Source of the DNA: Paenibacillus sp. HB172176
GTDB taxonomy: Bacteria; Bacillota; Bacilli; Paenibacillales; Paenibacillaceae
DNA: 64,000 nt
Assembly: GCF_011947265.1 (NCBI RefSeq)
Contig: NZ_JAATHD010000003.1
Span: forward strand, 186,001 to 250,000
Direction: 5' to 3'
Shown here: positions 54,570 to 63,272 of the stretch, piece after piece
How the letters are laid out: every line of letters begins with the position of its first letter
Position numbering within the stretch: the stretch's first letter is position 1
Notes under the pieces: model-generated
The model's database searches: none
What the model saw: only the letters and a program-made list of their open reading frames with translations
Told to the model about the DNA's origin: nothing
Translations under genes and position numbers: made by a program

Positions 54570-55439
54570 ATGATTAAATCAAAAAGTACTAAAATCGGAG
54601 ACTGGATTATCGTTTCAATCTGCGTATTGTGTATTCTGGTGTGTCTCTTGCCGCTGTTGAATATATTGGCGCGATCCTTAAGCTCTGCGGATTCCTTAGT
54701 GAAAAATGAAGTTTTATTTCTGCCGGTAGGACTGAATTTCAGCGCTTACACAACGGTGCTTAAAGATTCCGCTGTCACGTGGTCCTTGTCGTGGACAGCC
54801 ATATTAACCGTGATTACTACAGCTTGGTGCATGGTTATGACCATTATGTGCGCATACCCGCTAACGTATGACAACCTGAAAGGGAAAAAGACCATCATGG
54901 CGCTCATTATCTTTACGATGTACTTCAGCGCAGGCACAATCCCGACCTATTTGCTTTTGAAGGATCTGCATCTGCTTAATAATCCGTTGGTATTAATTCT
55001 GCCAAACAGCATTAGCGTATTTAATTTAATCATCATGCGAAGCTTCTTCTTTAGCATTCCCGAGAGTCTTAAGGAATCTGCGGAGCTTGATGGAGCGGGG
55101 CCGCTCAGAGTGCTTGTCAACATCTATCTGCCGCTTTCCATGCCCGTGCTTGCAACACTCTCTCTATTCTATGCCGTTGGCCGCTGGAACGGGTTCTCGG
55201 ATGCCTTGATGTTTATGAACGATAGAACGTACTTTCCCATACAATTGTTGCTCTATAACATACTGAATAGTATTAGCAGTGTGGAAGTGGCTACACAGGA
55301 AGGCTTCTCAAGCCCTGGTTTGTCTCAAACAATTAAAGCAGCAACCGTTGTGTTTGCAACCGTGCCGATTCTGCTCGTTTATCCCTGGTTGCAGAGATAC
55401 TTTATCTCCGGTGTTACCATCGGGGCGGTAAAAGGTTAG
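54570..55439 (+). CDS. YtcP-type ABC transporter permease (aldouronate cluster)
   Basis: 289 residues. Membrane segments start IIVSICVLCILVCLLPLLNIL. The YtcP element LVLILPNSISVFNLIIMRSFF, the EAA-like loop KESAELDGAGPLRVLVNIYLP and the end QRYFISGVTIGAVKG are clear. GTAGGAGG precedes ATG 54570, 12 bp after the preceding permease. It is the second channel subunit of the same importer. Confidence 0.93.
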   Translation: MIKSKSTKIGDWIIVSICVLCILVCLLPLLNILARSLSSADSLVKNEVLFLPVGLNFSAYTTVLKDSAVTWSLSWTAILTVITTAWCMVMTIMCAYPLTYDNLKGKKTIMALIIFTMYFSAGTIPTYLLLKDLHLLNNPLVLILPNSISVFNLIIMRSFFFSIPESLKESAELDGAGPLRVLVNIYLPLSMPVLATLSLFYAVGRWNGFSDALMFMNDRTYFPIQLLLYNILNSISSVEVATQEGFSSPGLSQTIKAATVVFATVPILLVYPWLQRYFISGVTIGAVKG

Positions 55440-55469
55440 TTTCTCACCAGTTTCACACCAATGGTAGGA

Positions 55470-55489
55470 ATTGGCCATGCCAATTTTTA
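55470..55489 (+). terminator. Small hairpin with T-run before the binding protein gene
   Basis: AATTGGC (55470-55476) pairs perfectly with GCCAATT (55480-55486) around a CAT loop, followed by TTT. It could be a weak terminator or an RNA-end stabiliser between permease and lipoprotein genes. Confidence 0.45.
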
Positions 55490-55530
55490 TAGATCAATCA
55501 AGATAGCAATCAAAAAGGGAGGAACAAAAA

Positions 55531-57255
55531 ATGAGATTTCGCAATGCATTGTCCATTCTAGTGCTTAGTACCATTCTTGTTTTCACAATCGCAGGATGTA
55601 CCGGCAACAATGAAAATGCATCAGAACCACCCGTTTCAACAGCAACGTCAGCTCCAGAATCTTCATCGAACACCTCTGACGACGGAGCCGATGCAGCACT
55701 GGAAAAGCTGGGTCTTGACTCCAATTTGAAATTCAAGGAGACCCGCAAGATCACGGTAGAGGTTTATGACCGCGGCAATGAAGGTGGAAGTCCGCCCGAG
55801 GACAACTTCTATACCGATTATATCAAGGAAGGAATGCTTCGCGACCACAATGTAGAAGTTACTTTTGTTCCAGTTCCGCGCTGGACAGAAGGCGAGGCTC
55901 TCAACAACCTCTTGGCAGCGAATGATGCGCCGGATATTGGTGTCACCTATGATTATTCAACCATTCAAACGTATGCCAATATGGGCGGTATCCTTGATCT
56001 GGCCCCTCTAGTTGAAGACAACAAAGAGATATTGCCGAACTTGTGGGGATATTTAACCGAATCCAACATCTATTGGGATAAGGATCCCGACGAAGGAACC
56101 TTGTGGGCATTGGAGGCTCGTTTGAACGTCATGAACCGCATTAATACCTTTGTGCGCGAGGATTGGCTCAAGACTCTTAATCTCCAGGCGCCAACAACGT
56201 TGGAACAATTTGAAGACATGCTTATCGCTTTTAGAGACAACGCTTCCACACTCCTGGGAAAAGATGCCGACAAGATGATTCCTTTTTCAACAAGCTTTGA
56301 CGTTGGTTGGCGCACAGATCATTTGACGACATCCTTCGTACCGAATGATATAACAGATAAGGATTTGTATGTGTACGGCTTTGATGATCGACATCTCCTG
56401 CTTCCGAATTACAAGGAAGGGATAAGAACGCTCAACAAGTGGTATAATGAAGGTCTTGTCTGGAAGGATTTCCCTCTATACCCTGCTGGCGATCAGACTG
56501 AGGATAATCTTATGAAAGTGGGCTATGTTGGCGCATTTATACACAACTGGGATTACCCGTATCGTAACGGTGAAGACAGCATTCAAGCAAACCTGCAGAA
56601 AACTGTCGGTCCAGATGCAGCGTATATTGCTATTGAACCTTTTGCTAACGACGCTGGAAATTATAAGAAGCTTTTATCGGGCCCTGTTGACCGTAAAGTG
56701 TTCTTCCCGGCCACAAACAAAGAACCAGTCGCCTCTTTGCTCTATTTGGATTGGATTTCCAAGTTGGATAATCGCATATTCCTGCAATTTGGAGAAGAAG
56801 GCGTTACCCACAAGGTTATGCCTGATGGCTCCTATGCGACAATTGCGGCAACAGGCGAGAAGATTATGAACTCTCCGGCAAACATTGACTACACCATTAC
56901 AAGCAATGGCATTGACCTTGGCGATCCAGATTTGACAGGCAAGTCTATTGCCAACAGTTATGCTAATGTCGACCCTAGGCTTGTTGAGGTAGCCAATCAA
57001 ATTACAACGCATGAAGGACAAGTAGGGAAAAATGCCCATGTAGGTGAGATCAAGGCAGAAGAAGGGCAAGGCACAGCTCTTAAAGAGAAACGGGATACGC
57101 TCTTGAACAAGGCTGTTGTGGCGCCTGTTGATAAGTTTGACTCTGTGTATGACTCAGGCATGAAGGATTATCTCAGCTCAGGCGGTCAAGCCATTATCGA
57201 CGAACGGGAATCTGCTTGGGAGAAATACCACGGCAATGAAACAACTCTGAAATAG
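55531..57255 (+). CDS. LplA-type substrate-binding lipoprotein (aldouronate cluster)
   Basis: 574 residues. Lipobox IAGC with Cys23, then an acidic Ser/Thr-rich linker. The mature part has ALNNLLAANDAPDIGVTYD, DLAPLVEDNKEILPNLWGYL and NRINTFVREDWLKTLNLQAP, all typical of the long LplA family. GGGAGG precedes ATG 55531. Being last in the cluster, after both permeases, is unlike the other transporter clusters in this window. A strong bidirectional terminator follows. Confidence 0.93.
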   Translation: MRFRNALSILVLSTILVFTIAGCTGNNENASEPPVSTATSAPESSSNTSDDGADAALEKLGLDSNLKFKETRKITVEVYDRGNEGGSPPEDNFYTDYIKEGMLRDHNVEVTFVPVPRWTEGEALNNLLAANDAPDIGVTYDYSTIQTYANMGGILDLAPLVEDNKEILPNLWGYLTESNIYWDKDPDEGTLWALEARLNVMNRINTFVREDWLKTLNLQAPTTLEQFEDMLIAFRDNASTLLGKDADKMIPFSTSFDVGWRTDHLTTSFVPNDITDKDLYVYGFDDRHLLLPNYKEGIRTLNKWYNEGLVWKDFPLYPAGDQTEDNLMKVGYVGAFIHNWDYPYRNGEDSIQANLQKTVGPDAAYIAIEPFANDAGNYKKLLSGPVDRKVFFPATNKEPVASLLYLDWISKLDNRIFLQFGEEGVTHKVMPDGSYATIAATGEKIMNSPANIDYTITSNGIDLGDPDLTGKSIANSYANVDPRLVEVANQITTHEGQVGKNAHVGEIKAEEGQGTALKEKRDTLLNKAVVAPVDKFDSVYDSGMKDYLSSGGQAIIDERESAWEKYHGNETTLK

Positions 57256-57285
57256 GAAGTAGAAAAAGATAGAAGCTACAAGTAA

Positions 57286-57328
57286 CAAAGGCTAATTCTC
57301 ATTCATTATCGAATGGAATTAGCCTTTG
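57286..57328. terminator. Bidirectional terminator between transporter and uxu operons
   Basis: CAAAGGCTAATTC (57286-57298) pairs with GAATTAGCCTTTG (57316-57328), followed by TTTG. It separates the rightward transporter cluster from the leftward uxuB gene. Confidence 0.8.
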
Positions 57329-57357
57329 TTTGTTTGGTTGACTTAATCACTTCTAGA

Positions 57358-58275
57358 TTAAACGCCGGCGTAGGACATGAAGCCGCCGTCTACCGGGACG
57401 ACGATGCCGGTGACAAAGCCCGACGTCTGCTCATCGACGAGCCATAACAGTGTGCCGAGCAGATCTTCGGGAACGCCGAACCGGCGCATCGGCGTATGCG
57501 AGATGATCTTCTGAGAACGCTCGGTCAGCGTTCCGTCGGGATTCGTGAGCAGCTCTCGATTCTGCTCGGTACGGAAGAAGCCTGGCGCGATGGCGTTCAC
57601 GCGAATGCCCGATTCCGCGAGATGAACGGCGAGCCATTGCGTGAAGTTGTCAATGGCGGCTTTGGCCGCGCTGTAGGCGGGCACCTTCGTCATGGGGCTC
57701 GGCGCGCTCATGGAGGAGATGTTGAGCACGACGGAGCCCGACCGCTCAATCATACCGCGGGCGAAGATTTGCGTAGGAATCAGCGTGCCTACAAAATTAA
57801 GATCGAGCACCTGGCGGAAGCCAGGAACGCTTAGATCGAAAAACGTTGTGATGTCCTGGGCGTCCAAATCTTCCAGTTTGAACGTTTCATTCGTCGTATT
57901 GGCGCTCTTATGATTGCCGCCCGCGCCGTTAATCAGGATGTCGCAGGGGCCCAAGGCTTCACGAACAGCTTGCTCGGCGGCGCGAACGCTGTCCGAATCC
58001 GTCACGTCACAGGCGACGGCGATGGCGATGCCGCCTTCTGCTTTGATTTGTTCGGCGACCGTCTCGCATTTGCTTAGCGTTCGTCCCAATATCGCGACTC
58101 GGACGCCCTGGCGGCCCAGCTCCTGCGCCATCGCGCTGCATAACACGCCGGAGCCGCCGGTAATGACGGCAACCTTCCCGGCGAGCGCGGCATGCTTTGG
58201 CAGTGAATTTTGCTGATCGAGCAGGTTCGGATGGTTGCTGTTTGGATCGTTGCTTCTATTCAAGTTCACATTCAT
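57358..58275 (-). CDS. uxuB: D-mannonate oxidoreductase / fructuronate reductase (SDR type)
   Basis: 305 residues, short-chain dehydrogenase. The nucleotide motif is [12 protein letters not shown] (39-50), with NGAGG (116-120), the catalytic Ser in NISSM (185-189) and Tyr201-x3-Lys205, and the ending [18 protein letters not shown]. It interconverts D-fructuronate and D-mannonate in the cytoplasm. The first ~30 Asn/Pro-rich residues look dispensable. Its ATG overlaps the uxuA stop by four bases. It belongs to glucuronate catabolism, which fits the GH67 enzyme in the neighbouring cluster. The uxaC isomerase needed for the first step is not in this window. Confidence 0.92.
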   Translation of the reverse strand: MNVNLNRSNDPNSNHPNLLDQQNSLPKHAALAGKVAVITGGSGVLCSAMAQELGRQGVRVAILGRTLSKCETVAEQIKAEGGIAIAVACDVTDSDSVRAAEQAVREALGPCDILINGAGGNHKSANTTNETFKLEDLDAQDITTFFDLSVPGFRQVLDLNFVGTLIPTQIFARGMIERSGSVVLNISSMSAPSPMTKVPAYSAAKAAIDNFTQWLAVHLAESGIRVNAIAPGFFRTEQNRELLTNPDGTLTERSQKIISHTPMRRFGVPEDLLGTLLWLVDEQTSGFVTGIVVPVDGGFMSYAGV

Positions 58276-59354
58276 GCTTTCATTTCTCCTTCAGATCGTT
58301 GATGTGACAAGGAATCCCAGAGGCCCCACAGATACATGATGCCAAGCGCTCGATCGTACAGGCCATAGCCCGGCCGGCACTGCTCGTCCCAGAGATGGCG
58401 GCCGTGATCGGGACGGCAGTAGCCGTCGAAGCCCGTATCATACAGCGCCTGCACAAGCCCGGCAATGTCCACGCTGCCATCCTGCGTCCGATGGGAGGTC
58501 TCGATGAAATCGCCGTTCTCATAGACGCGAACATTGCGAATATGGGCGAACGGGATTCGTCCGGCGAACTCCCTCGCCATCGAGACGATGTCGTTGGCAG
58601 GGTTAGAGCCTAGCGAGCCGCTGCATAGTGTAATGCCGTTCGAGGGACTGTTGTGCAGCTGGAGCAGCCTGCGCAGATTATCCTGTCCGGTCATGATGCG
58701 CGGAAGCTCGAATACAGACCATGGCGGATCATCCGGATGGATGGCCATGCGAATGCCGCTCTTCTCCGCAACGGGGATGATCTCGCTTAGGAAATAGTCC
58801 AGGTTGCTCCACAAATCCTCTTCCGTCACATTCCGGTAAGCTTCGAACAGCTCCGTCAGCCTCTCCATCCGTTCCGGCTCCCAGCCCGGCATCGTCATGG
58901 TGTTGTCCCCGTTAATCAGTTGCACCAGATCGAACGGATCCACGCCGTGAATCCGGGATTTCTCGAAGAAAAGCGCCGTTGATCCGTCCTCCAGCTCCTT
59001 GTGAAGATCCGTCCGAATCCAGTCGAAGACCGGCATGAAGTTGTAGCAAATCACTTTGACGCCGACTTGACCAAGCTTCTCGATCGTCCGTTTGTAATTG
59101 TCGATGTAGAGCTGCCGGGATGGCAATCCCAGCTTGATGTCCTCGTGAATATTGACGCTTTCCACAACATCGGCGTGAAAGCCTGTCTCTTGTATGTGAC
59201 GGACAGCGTCCCGAATCCTGTCCTCCGGCCACTCTTCTCCGGCAGGCAGGTCATGAAGCGACCAGACCAATCCTTCGACGCCGGGAATTTGCTTGACCTG
59301 CTGCGGGGTTATCGTATCGTTGCCCTCGCCGTACCAGCGGAATACCATTCGCAT
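58272..59354 (-). CDS. uxuA: Mannonate dehydratase
   Basis: 360 residues, TIM-barrel UxuA enzyme that converts D-mannonate to 2-keto-3-deoxygluconate. Family stretches include [77 protein letters not shown] and [22 protein letters not shown] precedes the ATG at 59354. It lies between the GntR regulator (15-bp gap) and uxuB (4-bp overlap), forming one leftward operon. Confidence 0.95.
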   Translation of the reverse strand: MRMVFRWYGEGNDTITPQQVKQIPGVEGLVWSLHDLPAGEEWPEDRIRDAVRHIQETGFHADVVESVNIHEDIKLGLPSRQLYIDNYKRTIEKLGQVGVKVICYNFMPVFDWIRTDLHKELEDGSTALFFEKSRIHGVDPFDLVQLINGDNTMTMPGWEPERMERLTELFEAYRNVTEEDLWSNLDYFLSEIIPVAEKSGIRMAIHPDDPPWSVFELPRIMTGQDNLRRLLQLHNSPSNGITLCSGSLGSNPANDIVSMAREFAGRIPFAHIRNVRVYENGDFIETSHRTQDGSVDIAGLVQALYDTGFDGYCRPDHGRHLWDEQCRPGYGLYDRALGIMYLWGLWDSLSHQRSEGEMKA

Positions 59355-59369
59355 AATGAGATACCTTCC

Positions 59370-60047
59370 TTATTTGAAATATAGGGGATGCTTCTGCTTG
59401 AGCTCGTTCAAATCCGTTACCGCGAGCTGCAGATGATCGCGGATCGTCCGCTCCGCGAGATCCGGGTTGGAATCGCGAATCGCATCGGCAATGGCGCGGT
59501 GCTGGCTGTACAGATGCTTCCAATCCCGATCGGGAGCCAATGAAAGATGCCGTGTTCGAACGAGATGCGTATTCGCCTGCTGAAGCAGCGCCCATGTGTT
59601 CAGCTTGCTGCAGCCTGCGAAGATGATGCGGTGAAACGCTTCGTCAAGCTCAAACATCAGGTGCTCGTCCCGAGCCTCGAGTGCGGTCAATTGGGCTGCA
59701 AGATTGCGTTCCAGTTCGGCCGAGCTTTCCTCAGGGAAGCCCTCGGTCGCCAGACGAATGACGGCCCTCTCCAATTGCTCGCGCATGAATCGGGCTTCCA
59801 GCGCATGCTCGGTATCGATGAGGGAGACGAGCGTGCCGCGCTGTGGCAGAACTTGAAGCAGACCTTCCTGCGCAAGCCTTACGAAGCTTTCGCGCACAGG
59901 CGTGCGGCTGACCTGGAAGGCGACCGCCATCTCCTTCTCCGATAACGCGGTTCCCGGCGGGAGCGTCAGGTCGAGAATTTGGTCCTTGAGCTGCGAGTAG
60001 ACTCTATCCTTCGCGGACTGAACTCCTGTTTCATAGGGATAATTCAT
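59370..60047 (-). CDS. GntR-family regulator with FCD sensor domain
   Basis: 225 residues. A winged helix at about 14-75 (LPPGTALSEKEMAVAFQVSRTPVRESFVRLAQEG) is followed by an FCD ligand-binding domain (ALEARFMREQLERAVIRLA, LDEAFHRIIFAGCSKLNT, HLVRTRHLSL, QHRAIADAI) with the His and Asp residues typical of metal-assisted acid binding. As first gene of the uxu operon it is probably an autorepressor relieved by a uronate intermediate such as fructuronate or mannonate. A 22-bp palindrome 57 bp upstream is the likely operator. Confidence 0.92.
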   Translation of the reverse strand: MNYPYETGVQSAKDRVYSQLKDQILDLTLPPGTALSEKEMAVAFQVSRTPVRESFVRLAQEGLLQVLPQRGTLVSLIDTEHALEARFMREQLERAVIRLATEGFPEESSAELERNLAAQLTALEARDEHLMFELDEAFHRIIFAGCSKLNTWALLQQANTHLVRTRHLSLAPDRDWKHLYSQHRAIADAIRDSNPDLAERTIRDHLQLAVTDLNELKQKHPLYFK

Positions 60048-60103
60048 CGTACTCCTCCTCGTGTAATCGTATTCGTAAGACCTTTTTGCTCATCTTTTCT
60101 TAT

Positions 60104-60125
60104 ACTACCATACTTGTATGGTAGT
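60104..60125. promoter_or_regulatory. Likely GntR operator, 22-bp palindrome
   Basis: The perfect arms ACTACCATAC and GTATGGTAGT are separated by TT. It abuts a leftward -10-like TATAAG (60099-60104 on the complementary strand), so a bound repressor would block transcription of the GntR-uxuA-uxuB operon. A half-site-like GTGGTAGT follows at 60126-60133. Confidence 0.7.
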
Positions 60126-60219
60126 GTGGTAGTTGTGAGATTCAGCTTTATTATGAATAACTGATGCCCAATCAAACTATAACGCAAAATTTTTGCGGGA
60201 AATACGAATCATGTTTTCG

Positions 60220-60248
60220 TTGGAATGAAATTCCATCTGGATTATACT
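60220..60248 (+). promoter_or_regulatory. Promoter of the LuxR-type gene with internal palindrome
   Basis: TTGGAA (60220-60225), a 17-bp spacer and TATACT (60243-60248) match a sigma-A promoter. The palindrome TGGAAT-GAA-ATTCCA (60221-60235) covers the -35 and part of the spacer and may be an operator. TTTTTGCGGGA occurs on both sides (60190-60200, 60251-60261). Confidence 0.6.
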
Positions 60249-60333
60249 TGTTTTTGCGGGACTTTTGGACTAATTCGAAGATGTGCAATACATATAAAAC
60301 GAGTAGTTGGAATTCGTAAGGGGGAGCGTTCCA

Positions 60334-61161
60334 TTGGTATTCGATACACAACAGGCGACGATTCACAATCCTTGGATTGAACTGGACTCTATTCATCCTG
60401 AAAGGGTTAATGTTTGGAGACGCGCTTCAATGCAAGCCGGTTTCAAGGCGGATCAAACCAAATTAATGAATGGTCTGAGCGAGAAAGAATTTGAGAATCT
60501 TGAAGATGACTTTCAAACCACAATCATCATTGCGGGCAGACATTGCGAACGCGCTTGGAGGGGGATGTTCAGTTCTGTTTTGTTCATGCTGACAACCTGC
60601 GACGGAGTCGTTCTGTCAATCTTTGGCCGGGATAAATTGGTAGAGCAGATGAATGAAATGCATAACGTGCGCGGGGGAACGATATTCTCCCTGGAGCAAA
60701 CGGGAATCAATGCGATTACGGTAGCAAGAATGACTAAAGAGTGGGTTTACGTAAGCGGGAGAGAGCATGATTTGGAGATGTTCTCTAGTTGGAGCTGCTT
60801 CTGCAGTCCCGTCTATCATAATGGCAAAATTATAGCTTACCTGGATATGTCGCTATCGGATGAGAACGATCCAATGCTTGCAGCAGGCTATTTCGGACTT
60901 GTTTTGCAAGGGATAGAACGAGATTTAAAGAGAAGCTGTCCGGAAAATAGAAAAAAGGAGATTTACAAGCAGTTTGAGCCGTTCAACCTTACGCCGAGGG
61001 AGAAAGAAGTGGGGTATTTCTGGCTTATCAATCAAGGCGCCTTGCAAATTGGCATGCAGCTCGGGATAACGGAAGGCACCGTTCGCAACGTCATTAAGAA
61101 GGTCTACGCCAAAACGAAGGTTTCCGATAAGGGGCAATATATGAGGGAATTTTTGTACTGA
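60334..61161 (+). CDS. LuxR-type transcriptional regulator with GAF-like N-terminal region
   Basis: 275 residues. The first ~210 residues (ERVNVWRRASMQAGF, CDGVVLSIFG, VRGGTIFSLEQTGINAITVA, FCSPVYHNGKIIAYLDMS) resemble the sensor part of AcoR-type regulators, with GAF-like spacing. The C-terminus is a LuxR helix-turn-helix (FNLTPREKEVGYFWL, MQLGITEGTVRNVIKKVYAK). I favour the TTG at 60334, eight bases after AAGGGGGA; the in-frame TTG at 60307 lacks a ribosome site. It is divergent from the uxu operon. A GAF region joined to a LuxR domain, without an AAA+ module, is an uncommon layout. Ligand and targets are unknown. Confidence 0.75.
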   Translation: MVFDTQQATIHNPWIELDSIHPERVNVWRRASMQAGFKADQTKLMNGLSEKEFENLEDDFQTTIIIAGRHCERAWRGMFSSVLFMLTTCDGVVLSIFGRDKLVEQMNEMHNVRGGTIFSLEQTGINAITVARMTKEWVYVSGREHDLEMFSSWSCFCSPVYHNGKIIAYLDMSLSDENDPMLAAGYFGLVLQGIERDLKRSCPENRKKEIYKQFEPFNLTPREKEVGYFWLINQGALQIGMQLGITEGTVRNVIKKVYAKTKVSDKGQYMREFLY

Positions 61162-61181
61162 GTTCGATCAATTAATTCGCT

Positions 61182-61199
61182 ATATCCAATATTGGATAT
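61182..61199. promoter_or_regulatory. 18-bp perfect palindrome upstream of the TraB-like gene
   Basis: ATATCCAAT and ATTGGATAT adjoin directly. It lies between the LuxR-type and TraB-like genes. The 13-base string TATATCCAATATT (61181-61193) also occurs at 42655-42667, just after the GH127 gene. It is a candidate operator. Confidence 0.45.
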
Positions 61200-61271
61200 G
61201 GAAAAATGTTTAATTCCAAGCTAGCATAAAAGAATGTGTATATTACTAGAACGAGGGGATTGGTAACAAAG

Positions 61272-62534
61272 ATGAAGAAGGTTTTGCTCTTATTTCTTGC
61301 GATTTTGACAAGCTTGACATTCGGTACAGCGGTATACGCGCAGGAGGAAACCCATCCGCTGTCGGTACAACTGAATGATCAACTGATAGAGTTTGGCGAT
61401 CATCAGCCCAAAATAGAGAAGGATACGGCGCTCGTTCCGGTCAGGACGCTGCTGGAAACGCTCGGTTACGAGATTACCTGGAATAACGAAGATCGTTCAA
61501 TCGATGCGGATAGAGACGGCCATAACATTCATCTCTCCATCGACGGGAAAATTGCGGAGATCGATGAAGAGCAGCAAGAGCTGGCTGTCGCGACGAAAAT
61601 TATTGATGATACCGCATATGCGCCGCTTCGTTTCCTGGGGTCGGCTGCAGGCCTGGAAATTGCATGGGATCCTGAGAATTGGGCGGTAACGCTTCTTTCA
61701 GCGGAGAGCAAAGGCTTCTTCTGGAAGGTAGAGAAGGACGGGAAAGAGGTCTATTTGCTAGGCTCCATTCATGTGGCGGATGAAACGATGTATCCTCTGC
61801 GCTCGGAAATCGAGCAAGCGTATGAGGATGCCGATCATTTGGTTTTTGAAATCGATCTGACGAAGCAACCGGCGGAGGATGAGTTGGCCCAAATTAAATC
61901 CATAATGAAATATTCTGATGGAACAAAGCTGCAGGATCATATTTCGCCTGAATTGTATGAGAAGGTGCAAGCGGTACTCGAGCAGATCGGATATCCGAAG
62001 GATACGTTCGATGCGTACAAGGCATGGGAAGTAAGCAATGAATTGTCCACGCTGAAGATGCAGCAAAGCGGATATGAAGCGGGTCTAGGCATCGATATGC
62101 ATTTCATGCAGCAGGCTGCGGAAGATCATAAATCCATTCTAGAGCTTGAATCTCTGCTATCCCAATTCCAGATGTTCGACAGCTTCTCGGACGAGCTTCA
62201 GCAGTTTCTGTTGCAGAGCACCTTGGACGGCGAGGATGGAGCGGAGGGAGTAGGAGTAGGAGAAGACGAAGACGTCGACATGCTCACCGAGCTTTGGAAG
62301 TCCGGGGATGACGAAGGCGTAGCGGAGCTCATCCAGAAGGTTCAAGAGCAAGAGGAATATTATCAGAAATTGATTGCGGAGCGGAACAAGCTCATGCTGG
62401 AGAAGGTGGAGGGCTATCTGAATCAGGAGGAGCCGGGAACGTATCTGGTTATCGCCGGATATCTGCATATGCTGGGTGAGGACGGTATTGTGCCGATGCT
62501 GGAAGCGGATGGCTATACCGTAACAAGAATGTAG
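61272..62534 (+). CDS. TraB/GumN-like protein with copper-amine-oxidase-type stalk domain
   Basis: 420 residues, exported. A signal peptide (KKVLLLFLAILTSLTFGTAVYA) is followed by a stalk domain (LVPVRTLLETLGYEITWNN, YAPLRFLGSAAGLEIAWD; about 30-145). The TraB/GumN domain from about 150 has VYLLGSIHVADETMYPLRS, HLVFEIDLTKQP and the ending GTYLVIAGYLHMLGEDGIV. These domains resemble metal-dependent proteases of the Tiki/EreA/TraB group; activity here is unknown. A Glu/Asp/Gly-rich stretch at about 319-338 interrupts the fold. ATG 61272 gives the normal signal peptide, with GAGGGG twelve bases upstream. Confidence 0.85.
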   Translation: MKKVLLLFLAILTSLTFGTAVYAQEETHPLSVQLNDQLIEFGDHQPKIEKDTALVPVRTLLETLGYEITWNNEDRSIDADRDGHNIHLSIDGKIAEIDEEQQELAVATKIIDDTAYAPLRFLGSAAGLEIAWDPENWAVTLLSAESKGFFWKVEKDGKEVYLLGSIHVADETMYPLRSEIEQAYEDADHLVFEIDLTKQPAEDELAQIKSIMKYSDGTKLQDHISPELYEKVQAVLEQIGYPKDTFDAYKAWEVSNELSTLKMQQSGYEAGLGIDMHFMQQAAEDHKSILELESLLSQFQMFDSFSDELQQFLLQSTLDGEDGAEGVGVGEDEDVDMLTELWKSGDDEGVAELIQKVQEQEEYYQKLIAERNKLMLEKVEGYLNQEEPGTYLVIAGYLHMLGEDGIVPMLEADGYTVTRM

Positions 62535-62546
62535 TTAATATATGTT

Positions 62547-62585
62547 AAGCTGCCGTTCTCCTTCGAGGACGGCAGCTTTCTTGTT
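62547..62585 (+). terminator. Terminator after the TraB-like gene
   Basis: AAGCTGCCGT (62547-62556) pairs with ACGGCAGCTT (62569-62578), followed by TCTTGTTGTTTT. The stem is strong and the T-run broken. Confidence 0.75.
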
Positions 62586-62761
62586 GTTTTGAATGCTAAA
62601 GAACGGGGCTGTTACTCACAGCTGTATTTAAACGCAGGCTCTGTCTGAATATAGAAAGCGTTTCTTACTTGCGCGCTCCAATTTGCAAAGGTTCGAGAAT
62701 GGGAGTTTCTGGACGCTATTCTTTTGGAAGCTTAAGATAATCTCCAGTCACATCGACAGAC

Positions 62762-63208
62762 TCAATTGGAGCGTCTTGAATTCGTCGATGTGCATTTTCT
62801 GTTCTTGAGAGAAAGTCCAATCCATAGCCCCAAACTGGGGACTACTGAGAAAGAGTATGCGTAGACAAGGAACAGGAGATCGGAATGGGCATTGAACAAG
62901 ATTGCAATTGCCGGCGCGTTCGCGAAAGCGTATATGATCCATATCATGTTTTGCGTGGGATTTGGTGCGATTAAGCTGCATAGAGTTGCTGTAAGTAGTA
63001 ATAGAATAGAAAGAAATGAAACGGAGTTGAAATTCTCTTTAGTGGATTGTTGCGGTTTCATAAAAACAAATCCCCCAATGATATACAACAGCAGCAGGAA
63101 AGCGAGAATAAAAAGCTCGTTTGCTTTCAAATCTATGAATAGCAATTGATATCCGGCCACTCCCAGAATGAAATGAAAGAGTATGGAGCTCAGAAAATTT
63201 TTATGCAA
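62762..63208 (-). CDS. Small membrane protein of unknown function
   Basis: 148 residues with four likely transmembrane helices (SILFHFILGVAGYQLLFIDL; FILAFLLLLYIIGGFVFM; FLSILLLLTATLCSLIAP; DLLFLVYAYSFSVVPSLGLW). I do not recognise the family. The start is TTG 63208 with AAGGAGGG upstream, a strong site that supports translation. It lies 64 bp downstream of an XRE regulator in the same direction, separated by a terminator-like hairpin, so the regulator probably controls it. The C-terminus is Ser/Arg/Asn-rich. Confidence 0.7.
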   Translation of the reverse strand: MHKNFLSSILFHFILGVAGYQLLFIDLKANELFILAFLLLLYIIGGFVFMKPQQSTKENFNSVSFLSILLLLTATLCSLIAPNPTQNMIWIIYAFANAPAIAILFNAHSDLLFLVYAYSFSVVPSLGLWIGLSLKNRKCTSTNSRRSN

Positions 63209-63224
63209 AGCATTCCCTCCTTAC

Positions 63225-63248
63225 AAAAACGTCTAGCCAGACGGCTAG
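63225..63248 (-). terminator. Hairpin with T-run between XRE and membrane protein genes
   Basis: On the minus strand CTAGCC and GGCTAG (63248-63243 and 63238-63233) form a stem around GTCT, followed by ACGTTTTT. It ends just before the AAGGAGGG of the downstream gene, so it may attenuate expression of the membrane protein. Confidence 0.55.
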
Positions 63249-63272
63249 GAATGGACAAGGCATTTTCAAATG

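Noticed and set aside
62652-62668. cre-like TAGAAAGCGTTTCTTA downstream of the TraB-like gene
   Set aside because: Several mismatches to the operator consensus and not upstream of a gene on the proper strand.
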